From: Bacillota bacterium
GTDB taxonomy: Bacteria > Bacillota > Sulfobacillia > Thermaerobacterales > Thermaerobacteraceae
Length of the DNA stretch: 15,767 nt
Assembly (NCBI GenBank): GCA_003242195.1
Contig: QGUQ01000006.1
Location: 1-15,767 of the forward strand
Direction of reading: 5' to 3'
Below the pieces are notes generated by a model. It made no database searches. It was not told the DNA's origin and saw only the letters and a list, made by a program, of their open reading frames with translations. A program made the translations under genes and the position numbers. Within the stretch, counting starts at the first letter, position 1, and each line of letters starts with the position of its first letter. Below are positions 1-6,349 of this stretch, in pieces.

Positions 1-447
1 GGCGATGACGGCGCCTCGGAGGAACGCACCTTCGAGGCCACGGCACCCGACCTGGAGACGCTGCTGGTGCGGTGGGCCAACGAGATCCTCTACTGGGTCC
101 AGGTCGACAGCTGGGTGCCCGCCCGCTCCGCTGTCGCCCTGCACGCTCTGCGTCCCGTGACGGGGGAAGACGTGCCCGACGTCCCGAAGGAAGGTGCCCC
201 ACGGGAGCGAGCCCCCCAGCGTTATGTCACGGAGGGTGCCCCGGCCGGGGACGTCCCGCAGAACGGTCCCGAGGACGACCCCAACGGCGGGTGGTACCTG
301 GCAGCCACCTGCGCGGGCGTCCCCCTGGACGTCCGGGCCATGGGCTTTCGGGGCGAGATCAAGGCAGCGACCTATCATCAGGTGGCCGTGCGGCAGGTTG
401 GGCCCGAGCCCGGTCGCTGGCAGGCTCGCATCATCCTCGACGTGTAG
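1..447 (+). CDS. Archease family protein, 5' end missing
   Basis: The reading frame is open from the first base and ends at TAG 445-447, so 148 C-terminal residues are visible and the start lies outside the window. The visible part begins with a stretch ending LETLLVRWANEILYW, typical of the archease helix. It finishes with EIKAATYHQVAV and a C-terminal ILDV, which match the family's conserved K-A-x-T-Y-H strand and terminal Asp-Val. Archeases are small metal-binding proteins that help the RNA ligase RtcB become guanylylated in tRNA splicing or RNA repair; rtcB is not in this window. Between the two conserved parts, at about 154-291, lies a Pro/Glu/Gly-rich insert of about 45 residues that ordinary archeases lack. 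The gene ends 18 bp from the decayed remains of a converging MerR gene. Confidence 0.82.
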   Translation, partial: GDDGASEERTFEATAPDLETLLVRWANEILYWVQVDSWVPARSAVALHALRPVTGEDVPDVPKEGAPRERAPQRYVTEGAPAGDVPQNGPEDDPNGGWYLAATCAGVPLDVRAMGFRGEIKAATYHQVAVRQVGPEPGRWQARIILDV

Positions 448-464
448 CTACGTAATGTTCGTCG

Positions 465-563
465 CCCCACCCCGAGCAGGCGCTCGTGCGAGCAGTCATA
501 GTAATTGTTCAGCCACCCGTGCAGGCGGGCGATCTGGTCCTGAACGTCCGGATGATCGTGCCC
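465..563 (-). pseudogene. TipAS-domain remnant, out of frame with the MerR gene
   Basis: On the minus strand, in a different frame from the MerR coding sequence, this stretch reads HPDVQDQIARLHGWLN followed by NYYDCSHERLLG. That matches the middle of a TipAS domain, where family members show D/H-P-E-V-Q...A-R-H-x-x-W-L/I-N..F/Y-x-C-T...G-L-G. About 50-60 residues expected between the MerR coiled coil and this point are absent, and similarity stops near 465, 18 bp short of the archease stop codon. The simplest reading is an internal deletion with a frame change, plus loss of the C-terminus. There are no start or ribosome-binding signals of its own. Confidence 0.72.
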
Positions 564-946
564 CCGATCCGCTCGTCCTCCAGACCGGTGAAGAACTCCC
601 TTTCGTCCATTTCCAGCTCCCCTTTCATGTGGCGGATGGTCCTGTCGATGGTCACGAGCATCTGCCGGAGTCCTTCGATCTTGCTGACGAGCAACTGCCT
701 GTGTGCCTCCAGCGCCTTGAGGACATCGAAGTCCGGCTTGTCGATGATGTCCCTGATTTCCCGGAGGCTGAAGCCCAGTTGCTTGAAGAAGATCTGTTGG
801 AGGCGCAGAAGCGCGTTCCGGTCGTAGTACCGGTATCCGTTCTCCCCGTAGCGTGTCGGTTTCAGCAACCCGATTTCGTCATAGTGGTGCAAGGTACGAA
901 CGCTGACGCCGGCCATGTCCGCCAGTTGCTTGACCGTGTAGGGCAA
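509..946 (-). pseudogene. MerR/TipA-type transcriptional regulator, effector domain disrupted
   Basis: Residues 1-70 are a classic MerR winged helix-turn-helix (YTVKQLADMAGVSVRTLHHY, then E-I-G-L-L-K-P and G-Y-R-Y-Y). Residues 70-115 form the dimerisation coiled coil ending MDEREFFTGLEDERI. A TipAS drug-binding domain would normally follow. Here the frame runs into a short meaningless tail and stops at 509. The TTG start at 946 is chosen because GAGG lies 8 nt upstream and because the next in-frame ATG (979) would sit upstream of the promoter -10, outside the transcript. Full-length TipA-like regulators are around 250 residues; this one has 145. The missing part is partly present in another frame just downstream (separate entry). 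The DNA-binding half could still be made and might act as a ligand-blind regulator; that is inference. Confidence 0.8.
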
Positions 947-967
947 TGTCCCGCCCCCTCGACGCCG

Positions 968-999
968 AGGATAAGGCATCACGCATACGTGAGGGTCAA
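968..999 (-). promoter_or_regulatory. MerR-type promoter and operator (autoregulatory)
   Basis: Minus-strand TTGACC (994-999) is a good -35. TATCCT (968-973), or TTATCC one base over (969-974), serves as -10. The spacer is therefore 19-20 bp instead of 17, the hallmark of promoters that MerR proteins twist into activity. The spacer contains the inverted repeat TCACG-TATG-CGTGA, centred where MerR dimers bind. Transcription would begin near 961 and the TTG start at 946 follows, which is the reason for rejecting the upstream ATG. Confidence 0.7.
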
Positions 1000-1126
1000 C
1001 AGTGAGTCGGTCCTCATGTTGGGAGCCGAGGAGAGGCGGCGTTGCGTTCGAAAAAAGGGGTAGGACAATCAAGCGGATCCCGAAGAGGCTCCCATGGCGG
1101 TGCCACCTGTGGAGATAGTTCCCGTT

Positions 1127-1141
1127 CGTATTCTGTATACG
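1127..1141 (+). promoter_or_regulatory. Inverted repeat upstream of the DUF1200-type gene
   Basis: CGTAT-TCTGT-ATACG is a perfect 5-bp dyad in a locally AT-rich patch 23 bp before the start codon. It may overlap a -10-like TATACG and could be an operator. No convincing -35 was found, so the promoter itself is not assigned. Confidence 0.25.
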
Positions 1142-1164
1142 ATAGTCGATTGGAGGAGCGTTAA

Positions 1165-1578
1165 ATGAAAGGTCCCGATTGTTATTTCCCGTCAGAAAGG
1201 GACTATTGGCTAGGTCTTTTGGTCTGGGCACCACCGCTGCTTTTCCTATATGAGGCGATCACGGATGGCCCGCGGCCGGCCGTGGCAATCGCGCTAGGCA
1301 TTTCCTTGCTGATCGCGTGGCTCTGGTTCGGCACCGGTTATCGCATCACCGCAGCCGAACTCCATGTCAAGGCTGGCCCGTTTCGATGGCGCGTTCCACT
1401 ATCATCGATTCGCCGTGTGCGCCCCACGAATAGCCCGTTATCGGCACCGGCGTTATCGTTGCGTCGCCTGGAGATTGCTCTGGAACATGGCCAGTCGATT
1501 CTCGTATCTCCCACGAATAGAGAGAGCTTCATTGCTTTGCTACGTGATCGGTGTCCGCACGCCCGTTTCGACATCTAG
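1165..1578 (+). CDS. Small membrane-anchored PH-like (DUF1200-type) protein
   Basis: The 137-residue product has two hydrophobic segments (about residues 15-32 and 38-55) followed by a soluble domain. That domain opens with G-Y-R-I-T-A-A-E-L-H-V-K-A-G-P-F-R-W-R-V-P-L-S-S-I and continues V-R-P-T-N-S-P-L-S-A-P-A-L-S-L-R-R-L-E-I. This pattern is characteristic of the bacterial pleckstrin-homology-like family formerly called DUF1200: strands with a conserved 'ALS-L-RLEI' turn and an 'I-x-V-S-P' strand near the end. Members are membrane proteins of unknown function common in Firmicutes. Start: GGAGG lies 8 nt before ATG 1165 in an AT-richer leader. It is a single gene, divergent from the MerR gene. 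Confidence 0.72.
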   Translation: MKGPDCYFPSERDYWLGLLVWAPPLLFLYEAITDGPRPAVAIALGISLLIAWLWFGTGYRITAAELHVKAGPFRWRVPLSSIRRVRPTNSPLSAPALSLRRLEIALEHGQSILVSPTNRESFIALLRDRCPHARFDI

Positions 1579-1939
1579 GTGATTGCGTTAGACGGGCTCT
1601 TCCTCGCGGCAGGGCCGTGTAATCCGCCAGCGGCGACCGGCCTATAGTTTAGCCTGGATCTCCCGCGACTCCACCGACACCGGATCGAGGGGCAGCGGCC
1701 CAGGCGAAGGGGCAGGGGGATTGTAGTGCCTCTCCTACCTGACGTGCCTGGCGTTGTTGACCGATCATTCTAGCGAGGGATGGCTTCCAGTACGGCTTGG
1801 GGGCGAGGCGGTGCGCCGCATGGCAGCGAGCATCGGCCAGCGGGTCGGGCTTTTCGTGTAACTCGGGCTTATCGCGACGGTTGGACTGCACAAACTGGGC
1901 CACAAGGGGTTTGTCGAGGCACTTTGAGGGACAACCGAT
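1579..1939. other. Non-coding interval with a possible decayed small membrane ORF
   Basis: No convincing intact gene. In one plus frame a GTG at 1727, preceded by a purine-rich GGGGCAGGGGG, opens a 44-codon ORF (beginning VLSYLTCLALLTDHSSEG) that stops at TAA 1859-1861. The same frame then continues LGLIATVGLHKLGHKGFVEAL to TGA 1925-1927, which looks hydrophobic and protein-like. This could be a small gene broken by one stop codon, but I recognise no family. A TTGACC at 1756-1761 has no convincing -10 partner. Confidence 0.25.
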
Positions 1940-3343
1940 GTGGGGGTGACCCGATTGGACTGGCGGGAGATCCAACGATTCGTCGGCTTGACGGAAACAG
2001 ACCTTCAACAGCTGGCCGAGCTTAGACCGCTGGCCCAGGACATTGCCCAGGAGGTTGCAGATCGGTTCTACGGGCAGATGAGCCGTTCCGCGGAGATGAT
2101 GGCGGTCGTGAACCGCCACTCCAGCATCGAGCGGTTGAAGCGGACGTTCATGAACTACTTCGTGAGCCTGTTCGACGGAAGCATCGACGAGCAATATGTG
2201 CGCAGGCGCGAGGCCATCGGGCGGATCCACCAGGAGATCGGGGTGCCACCGGACTGGTACGCCGGCATGTATCAGAACATGGTCACCACCTTCCTGGAGG
2301 TCGTTCAACGGAAGCTCATGGCAGAAGCGAAAGCGGCAGCGGAGTCGGAATGCCGCCGGACCTTGGCAGGCATCCGGGAGGGGTTGCAACCGACCGCAAG
2401 GCGCTGGTGGAGCCGGATGCCGGGCCGAATTAACGTCCCTGAGACCATAGACCTCTCGAGCTACGAGGTCGTTTCTACAAAGCTTCGGCGGGTCACAGCG
2501 GCGTTCCAGCGCATCCTTGCCTTCGACCAGATGGTTACGCTGAAAGTCTATACCGAACAGTTGAAGACCAGCCTGGACCAAACCGACCAGTTGCTGAGGC
2601 AACGAGAGCATATGAGGGAGGCGGCCGATCGGGTTCTTGAGATCTCCTCGAGCCTCAGCCAGGGGATGCAGGAGGCGGCCGCCGCGGTCACCCAGGTGGC
2701 GAAGGCATCCGAAAGCCAAGCGCAGGTCGCAGCTGACGCCAGCACCGTGGCGGAGCGGGTGGCACAGCTCAGCCGCGAAGGGTTGGACCTCGCCTATAGC
2801 AGCGCAGAAGCCATCGCTTCCATCCTGGAGCAGGTCGCCGCCGTTGTGCAGCTGGCCCACGAGGCTGAGTCCAGCACCGAGAAGATCCGTGAGTTCACGA
2901 AGCAGATTGAGGAGATCGCCGAGCAGACCAACTTGCTGGCCTTGAACGCCGCCATCGAGGCGGCTCGGGCCGGCGAGCAGGGTCGCGGTTTCTCGGTGGT
3001 GGCCGACGAGGTGCGCAAGCTGGCCGATCAGACCCGCAACGCCACGAAGTCCGTCCAAGGGTTGGCAGCTACGCTCGGCCGGTCCAGCCGGGCCGTGGTG
3101 GAGACATCGACCCGCACCGAGCAAGAGATGAGGGAGGTAACCAGTAGAGCGGCAGGGACGGCCGAGTCGTTCCAGCGACTGGCAACGGCCGCGGCTGACC
3201 TCCGACGTCAGATGGACGAGATCAGCCGGATGGCCTCCGCCAACGCAGCTGCCACCGAGGAGCTCAACGCTGGCATCGAAGAAGTCGCGGCCCGGGCCGA
3301 TGAGCTCTGGCGAACGGCCGAGGCCCTGCTGTCGCGTTCTTAG
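1940..3343 (+). CDS. hemAT: Globin-coupled methyl-accepting chemotaxis protein (HemAT-like aerotaxis sensor)
   Basis: The product (467 aa) has no membrane segment and should be a soluble haem-based oxygen (or other gas) receptor that controls the CheA kinase. Residues 1-205 form a globin-coupled sensor domain. Proximal His97 lies in RIHQEIGVPPDWYAGMY, the family signature, and Tyr44 in DRFYGQM is the likely B10 distal-pocket tyrosine. Residues 220-467 are the MCP signalling helices, with the conserved hairpin tip near 322-366 (EEIAEQTNLLALNAAIEAAR, then AGEQGRGFSVVADEVRKLAD). Between the globin G helix and the H-helix-like segment FQRILAFDQMVTLKVY is an extra stretch of about 45 residues (around 140-185) containing RRWWSRMPGR. 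The start is GTG 1940 with GAGGG 9 nt upstream; GTG 1946 is an alternative. No other chemotaxis genes are nearby. Confidence 0.92.
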   Translation: MGVTRLDWREIQRFVGLTETDLQQLAELRPLAQDIAQEVADRFYGQMSRSAEMMAVVNRHSSIERLKRTFMNYFVSLFDGSIDEQYVRRREAIGRIHQEIGVPPDWYAGMYQNMVTTFLEVVQRKLMAEAKAAAESECRRTLAGIREGLQPTARRWWSRMPGRINVPETIDLSSYEVVSTKLRRVTAAFQRILAFDQMVTLKVYTEQLKTSLDQTDQLLRQREHMREAADRVLEISSSLSQGMQEAAAAVTQVAKASESQAQVAADASTVAERVAQLSREGLDLAYSSAEAIASILEQVAAVVQLAHEAESSTEKIREFTKQIEEIAEQTNLLALNAAIEAARAGEQGRGFSVVADEVRKLADQTRNATKSVQGLAATLGRSSRAVVETSTRTEQEMREVTSRAAGTAESFQRLATAAADLRRQMDEISRMASANAAATEELNAGIEEVAARADELWRTAEALLSRS

Positions 3344-3384
3344 CTTTCTCCAAGACGGCTTTGGCATGAACCGCGCCACGGCTT

Positions 3385-3492
3385 TCAGGTACTGCCCACG
3401 TTGTCCCGGTTGCGGAGCTGGACGTTGAAGATCAGCGAGGTGCCGATACCGCCGGCGCCGATCACGCCCACCACGGTGGCGGCGCGGAATGG
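3385..3492 (-). pseudogene. ABC transporter permease C-terminal fragment (PhnE-like)
   Basis: Between TAA (3493-3495) and TGA (3385-3387) one minus frame reads PFRAATVVGVIGAGGIGTSL and then I-F-N-V-Q-L-R-N. The R-x-A-T-V-x-G-x-x-G-A-G-G-I-G motif is the C-terminal cytoplasmic loop and helix typical of phosphonate-type (PhnE-like) binding-protein-dependent permeases. Only about 36 residues survive, with no start codon or ribosome binding site, so this is a relic. No binding protein or ATPase fragment is recognisable beside it. Assignment to phosphonate transport in particular is tentative. Confidence 0.6.
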
Positions 3493-3505
3493 TTAGCCCT
3501 CCCGA

Positions 3506-4708
3506 TCAAACATGTTCATTCCTGGCAGCGCCCGCGCCCGCGAGGAGGAGGCAAGCACAGACGACCAACAACATGGAGAGGGGCGCGACCCACCCGCCCG
3601 TCACGTCATAGAGCCAGCCGAAGACGGGCGGCCCAAGCCCCGCCAGCAGGTAGCCCAGGGACTGCGCCATCGCCGAGAGGCCGGCAGCCTCCATGGCGTC
3701 GCGGGTGCGGAGGGTGAAGAACATCATCGCCAGGGGCAGGGCGGATCCCGCCCCCACCCCCAGGGCGACCGAGGCGGGCCACGCCAGGGTGGATCCCGGT
3801 AACAGGTAGCCTCCGATCCCCGCGGCCATCAGGGCCGCGATCAGGAACACCAGCGGCTTCTGCTCCCCCATGCGCTCCGCCTGGATGGGTACGAAGAACA
3901 TGGCGGGCAACTGGGCGAACTGAAAAACGGAGATCATCCAGCCCGCCGTTTCCGGCTCCACGCCCTCTTGTTGCAAGATCACCGGGGACCAGGTGAATCC
4001 GAAATAAAAGAGGAAGGTTTGCAACCCCATGAAGAACGTGACCTGCCAGGCCAGGGGCGATGTCCAGAGCGGCCTCCCGTGCCGGTCTGGCACCGCCGGC
4101 AGGGCCGACCCGCCCCGGTGACGGAGCTGGGGTGCCCAGGCGACGAGGGCCACCAGGGTCAGCAGCGCCCAGAATCGGAGCGAACCCCTCCAGCCCAGGC
4201 CCCATCTCTCGGCCAGGGGAATGCTGAGGCCGGCGGCAAGGGCGGCACCGAAGTTCATGGCGACGGTGTAGACGCCCGTCATGATGCCAAGCCGGTTCCC
4301 GAATCGCTCCTTCACCAGCGCCGGCATCAGCACGTTCGCCAGGGCGATGGCCGCGCCGATGAGGATCGTCCCCGCGAACAGCGGCAGCACGCCCCCCAGC
4401 GGGCGCACCACGTGCCCGGCGAGGAGCAAGAGGAGGGAGCAGAAGAGCACGCGCTCGATGCCCAGCGCTCGCGCCAGGCGGGCCGCCGGTGGCGATAGCA
4501 GGGCAAAGGCCAGGAGGGGCACGGTGGTGAGGGCGCCGGCAGCAGCATTGGAGAGATCCAGACTCCTCTGGATGACCGGCACCAGCGGCCCGACCGCCGT
4601 GATGGGAGCCCGCATGTTGGCGGCCAGGAGGACCACCCCGAGGGCGGACAGGATCAGGGTGGCGTCCCGCCGCACCGCGACCGCCACTTGCGGGGACTGG
4701 GCCTGCAT
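3506..4708 (-). CDS. MFS transporter, CynX/NimT family
   Basis: This 400-residue polytopic protein has about 12 hydrophobic helices. Residues 31-46 read NMRAPITAVGPLVPVI, the N-L/M-R-x-x-I-T-x-V-G-P motif of the CynX/NimT branch of the major facilitator superfamily. The later segment GIMTGVYTVAMNFGAALAAG is also typical. Family members move small anions or amides such as cyanate or 2-nitroimidazole; the substrate here cannot be read from sequence. ATG 4708 is chosen over longer upstream frames because the family begins near here and the purine-rich GGAAGGGGAAGG lies upstream; the extension to 4810 has no such support. The gene stands alone, reading toward the permease fragment. No promoter was obvious. 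Confidence 0.85.
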   Translation of the reverse strand: MQAQSPQVAVAVRRDATLILSALGVVLLAANMRAPITAVGPLVPVIQRSLDLSNAAAGALTTVPLLAFALLSPPAARLARALGIERVLFCSLLLLLAGHVVRPLGGVLPLFAGTILIGAAIALANVLMPALVKERFGNRLGIMTGVYTVAMNFGAALAAGLSIPLAERWGLGWRGSLRFWALLTLVALVAWAPQLRHRGGSALPAVPDRHGRPLWTSPLAWQVTFFMGLQTFLFYFGFTWSPVILQQEGVEPETAGWMISVFQFAQLPAMFFVPIQAERMGEQKPLVFLIAALMAAGIGGYLLPGSTLAWPASVALGVGAGSALPLAMMFFTLRTRDAMEAAGLSAMAQSLGYLLAGLGPPVFGWLYDVTGGWVAPLSMLLVVCACLLLAGAGAARNEHV

Positions 4709-5636
4709 GACGATCGCCTTCCCCTTCCTCTTCTCCCTGCACCAGCTCCTGCACCCACTTGGGGACGATACCGGCTGCCCGGTGGGCGATCCGGTAACGG
4801 AAGCCCTCACCGGGATCAGACCGGTCTGGCGGGTATGGCTCGATTAGGGATACCGTAGCACGGCATCGAGGCCACGGGGAGACAGGTGTCCCGCTATGTG
4901 GGATGGCCCGGCCATCCCCGTGCGGTCATCCTCTCCCCGGCCACCCTCTTGCACGCCCATTCAAGGGCAGGCCAGGAACCACGGCCGGTGCTGGCACCGG
5001 TTCGCCGTCCCTCCCCTTCGTGCCATGCGGCGGCTCGCTGTCCGGCGCGTCGGGCGGGGGTATACCCATGGGGTTCGGGAGAGCCCTGGGCTTCAAGGGC
5101 TGGCGATGATCGGCGTAACGGTCTGCCGGCTTTTAGACTTTTTGGGCCGTCCTGGAAGGAGAATCCTGGCAGCCGTCGAATACCTGCCACACCCACTAAA
5201 CGTTCATTAAGCAAGACCGGCCAGGCTAGCGGGACCTGTTTCTGGTGCGGCGCCCTGTGTCAACGCGTGCAGGCCAGTTCCGATTTTCGACCGTGAGTGC
5301 GGAGCGCGGATGTCTGGGAGTTCCCGGCGGGGTCGAGGCTGAGGGATGCCCTCGGTGAACTCCGGGGTGTCTCGGGGGATGGGCACCCACCCGTTAGCAT
5401 CTGATGCCGGGTTTGAAGTGGGCTTCAGAAGCGTGGCTGTCAAGGGGCGCTCGGAAGGGGGGTACGGTGCGGCGCCCTGGGGGGTGAGAATGGGGGAGTG
5501 CGGAAGCCGGTCCAGCCTTGTCGTTCGCCGGATCAGCGGCTCGACGCGAGTGTCCCGTGACCCCCGAGCAAGGGTCACGAGACGCGGATGAAGGTTTGGG
5601 CGCTGTGTGACGGCGCCCGCGAGGGGGGAACGTCTC
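4709..5636. other. Long gene-free stretch rich in short inverted repeats
   Basis: About 930 bp lie between two divergent genes, with no reading frame of convincing composition or homology on either strand. Visible structure includes GAGGG-ATG-CCCTC (5341-5353), GCAT-CTG-ATGC near 5398, GAAG-TGGG-CTTC near 5416, and CGTGACCC-8 nt-GGGTCACG near 5565-5580. A 14-bp sequence, GGTGCGGCGCCCTG, occurs at both 5244-5257 and 5466-5479. The segment 5240-5600 could be a structured leader of the gene at 5637 or a decayed element. I match it to no known RNA class. Confidence 0.4.
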
Positions 5637-6227
5637 ATGACCGTGGGTGTGGCCTGCATGAATCGCAGGCGCTTCTGGATGGCGGCGGCCGCAGGTTACC
5701 TTGCGCTGGCGGTCGTACTGGCGACGCTAATCGCCACGGGAACCGTCTTCGCCGCCTTTCCCCTTTCGGGTATCGGTGGCTTCGTGGTTGCGGCCGATCG
5801 GATCGAGGGAACCGGCTTCAGCCTCACGCCAGCCCTGGACAACACCTCTGAGCAAGGAATCTGGCCGCAGGGAGCCGTGCAACTCGCCGAGGTCAAGATA
5901 CGCGGTCTGAATCTTTCCAAGGAGCTAAGCATCGGTACGCTGCGCGCCATCGTCGAGATTTCGGCAGAAGGTACAGTGAACGGCACGGGTGTCACGATGA
6001 ACATCTCCGGCATGAAGGCGGATCGGGCCGAATTCAGCGAGATGAAGATCGATGAAAACTACTCCACCAACGTGTTACAGAAGATCGGGCTGACGGCCGA
6101 CTCCATGTTACTGACCAAGCCGGAGATGAACACCCACATGCTGGTCACAAGGTCCATCACGTTGCCCAACATGAAGCTCAAGATCAAGGTCTATAACGGG
6201 GATGACTACGTGGGCGGCGATTTCTGA
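5637..6227 (+). CDS. DUF6230-like membrane-anchored surface protein
   Basis: A 196-residue product starts with a basic stretch and a long hydrophobic helix (about residues 14-40, ending T-G-T-V-F-A-A-F), which is either an uncleaved anchor or a signal peptide. The rest is soluble and strand-rich: FPLSGIGGFVVAADRIEGTG, then V-Q-L-A-E-V-K-I-R-G-L-N-L-S-K-E. The pattern 'F-x-V-S-G-x-x-F-x-V-x-A-D-x-L-x-G-x-G-F' after an N-terminal helix resembles DUF6230, a family of unknown function best known from Streptomyces and relatives. The gene that follows resembles DUF6114, its usual neighbour, which strengthens the call. ATG 5637 has GAGGGGGG 8 nt upstream; ATG 5658 is an alternative. A strong hairpin separates it from the next gene. 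Confidence 0.6.
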   Translation: MTVGVACMNRRRFWMAAAAGYLALAVVLATLIATGTVFAAFPLSGIGGFVVAADRIEGTGFSLTPALDNTSEQGIWPQGAVQLAEVKIRGLNLSKELSIGTLRAIVEISAEGTVNGTGVTMNISGMKADRAEFSEMKIDENYSTNVLQKIGLTADSMLLTKPEMNTHMLVTRSITLPNMKLKIKVYNGDDYVGGDF

Positions 6228-6264
6228 CGTTCCCGATCGGTCGCGTAGCAGGCAAGGAGGGGCG

Positions 6265-6309
6265 GGTCCATGGCGGCGGGACGCTCCGCCGCCATGGACC
6301 ACCCCTTTT
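6265..6309 (+). terminator. 14-bp perfect hairpin between the DUF6230- and DUF6114-like genes
   Basis: GGTCCATGGCGGCG (6265-6278) pairs perfectly with CGCCGCCATGGACC (6287-6300) across an 8-nt loop. ACCCCTTTT follows, a weak U tract. It lies 38 bp after one gene and 50 bp before the next on the same strand. It may be a partial terminator or mRNA processing/stability element that lowers downstream expression. Confidence 0.65.
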
Positions 6310-6349
6310 CTCACCGGCTCCTGGAAAGGCCCGCAGGAGGGGGAATGTC

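Noticed and set aside
1649..3379. A 576-codon minus-strand frame antisense to the globin sensor
   Set aside because: Its product is His/Leu/Pro/Gly-rich and mirrors the plus-strand MCP codons; the plus strand has clear globin and MCP motifs.
3606..4754. A 382-codon minus-strand frame overlapping the MFS gene
   Set aside because: It is a Gly/Arg/Pro-rich shadow of the transporter in another frame without membrane helices.
5240..5600. A group II intron or OLE-like large RNA
   Set aside because: No domain V sequence, no reverse transcriptase and no OLE-associated gene; only generic hairpins are visible.
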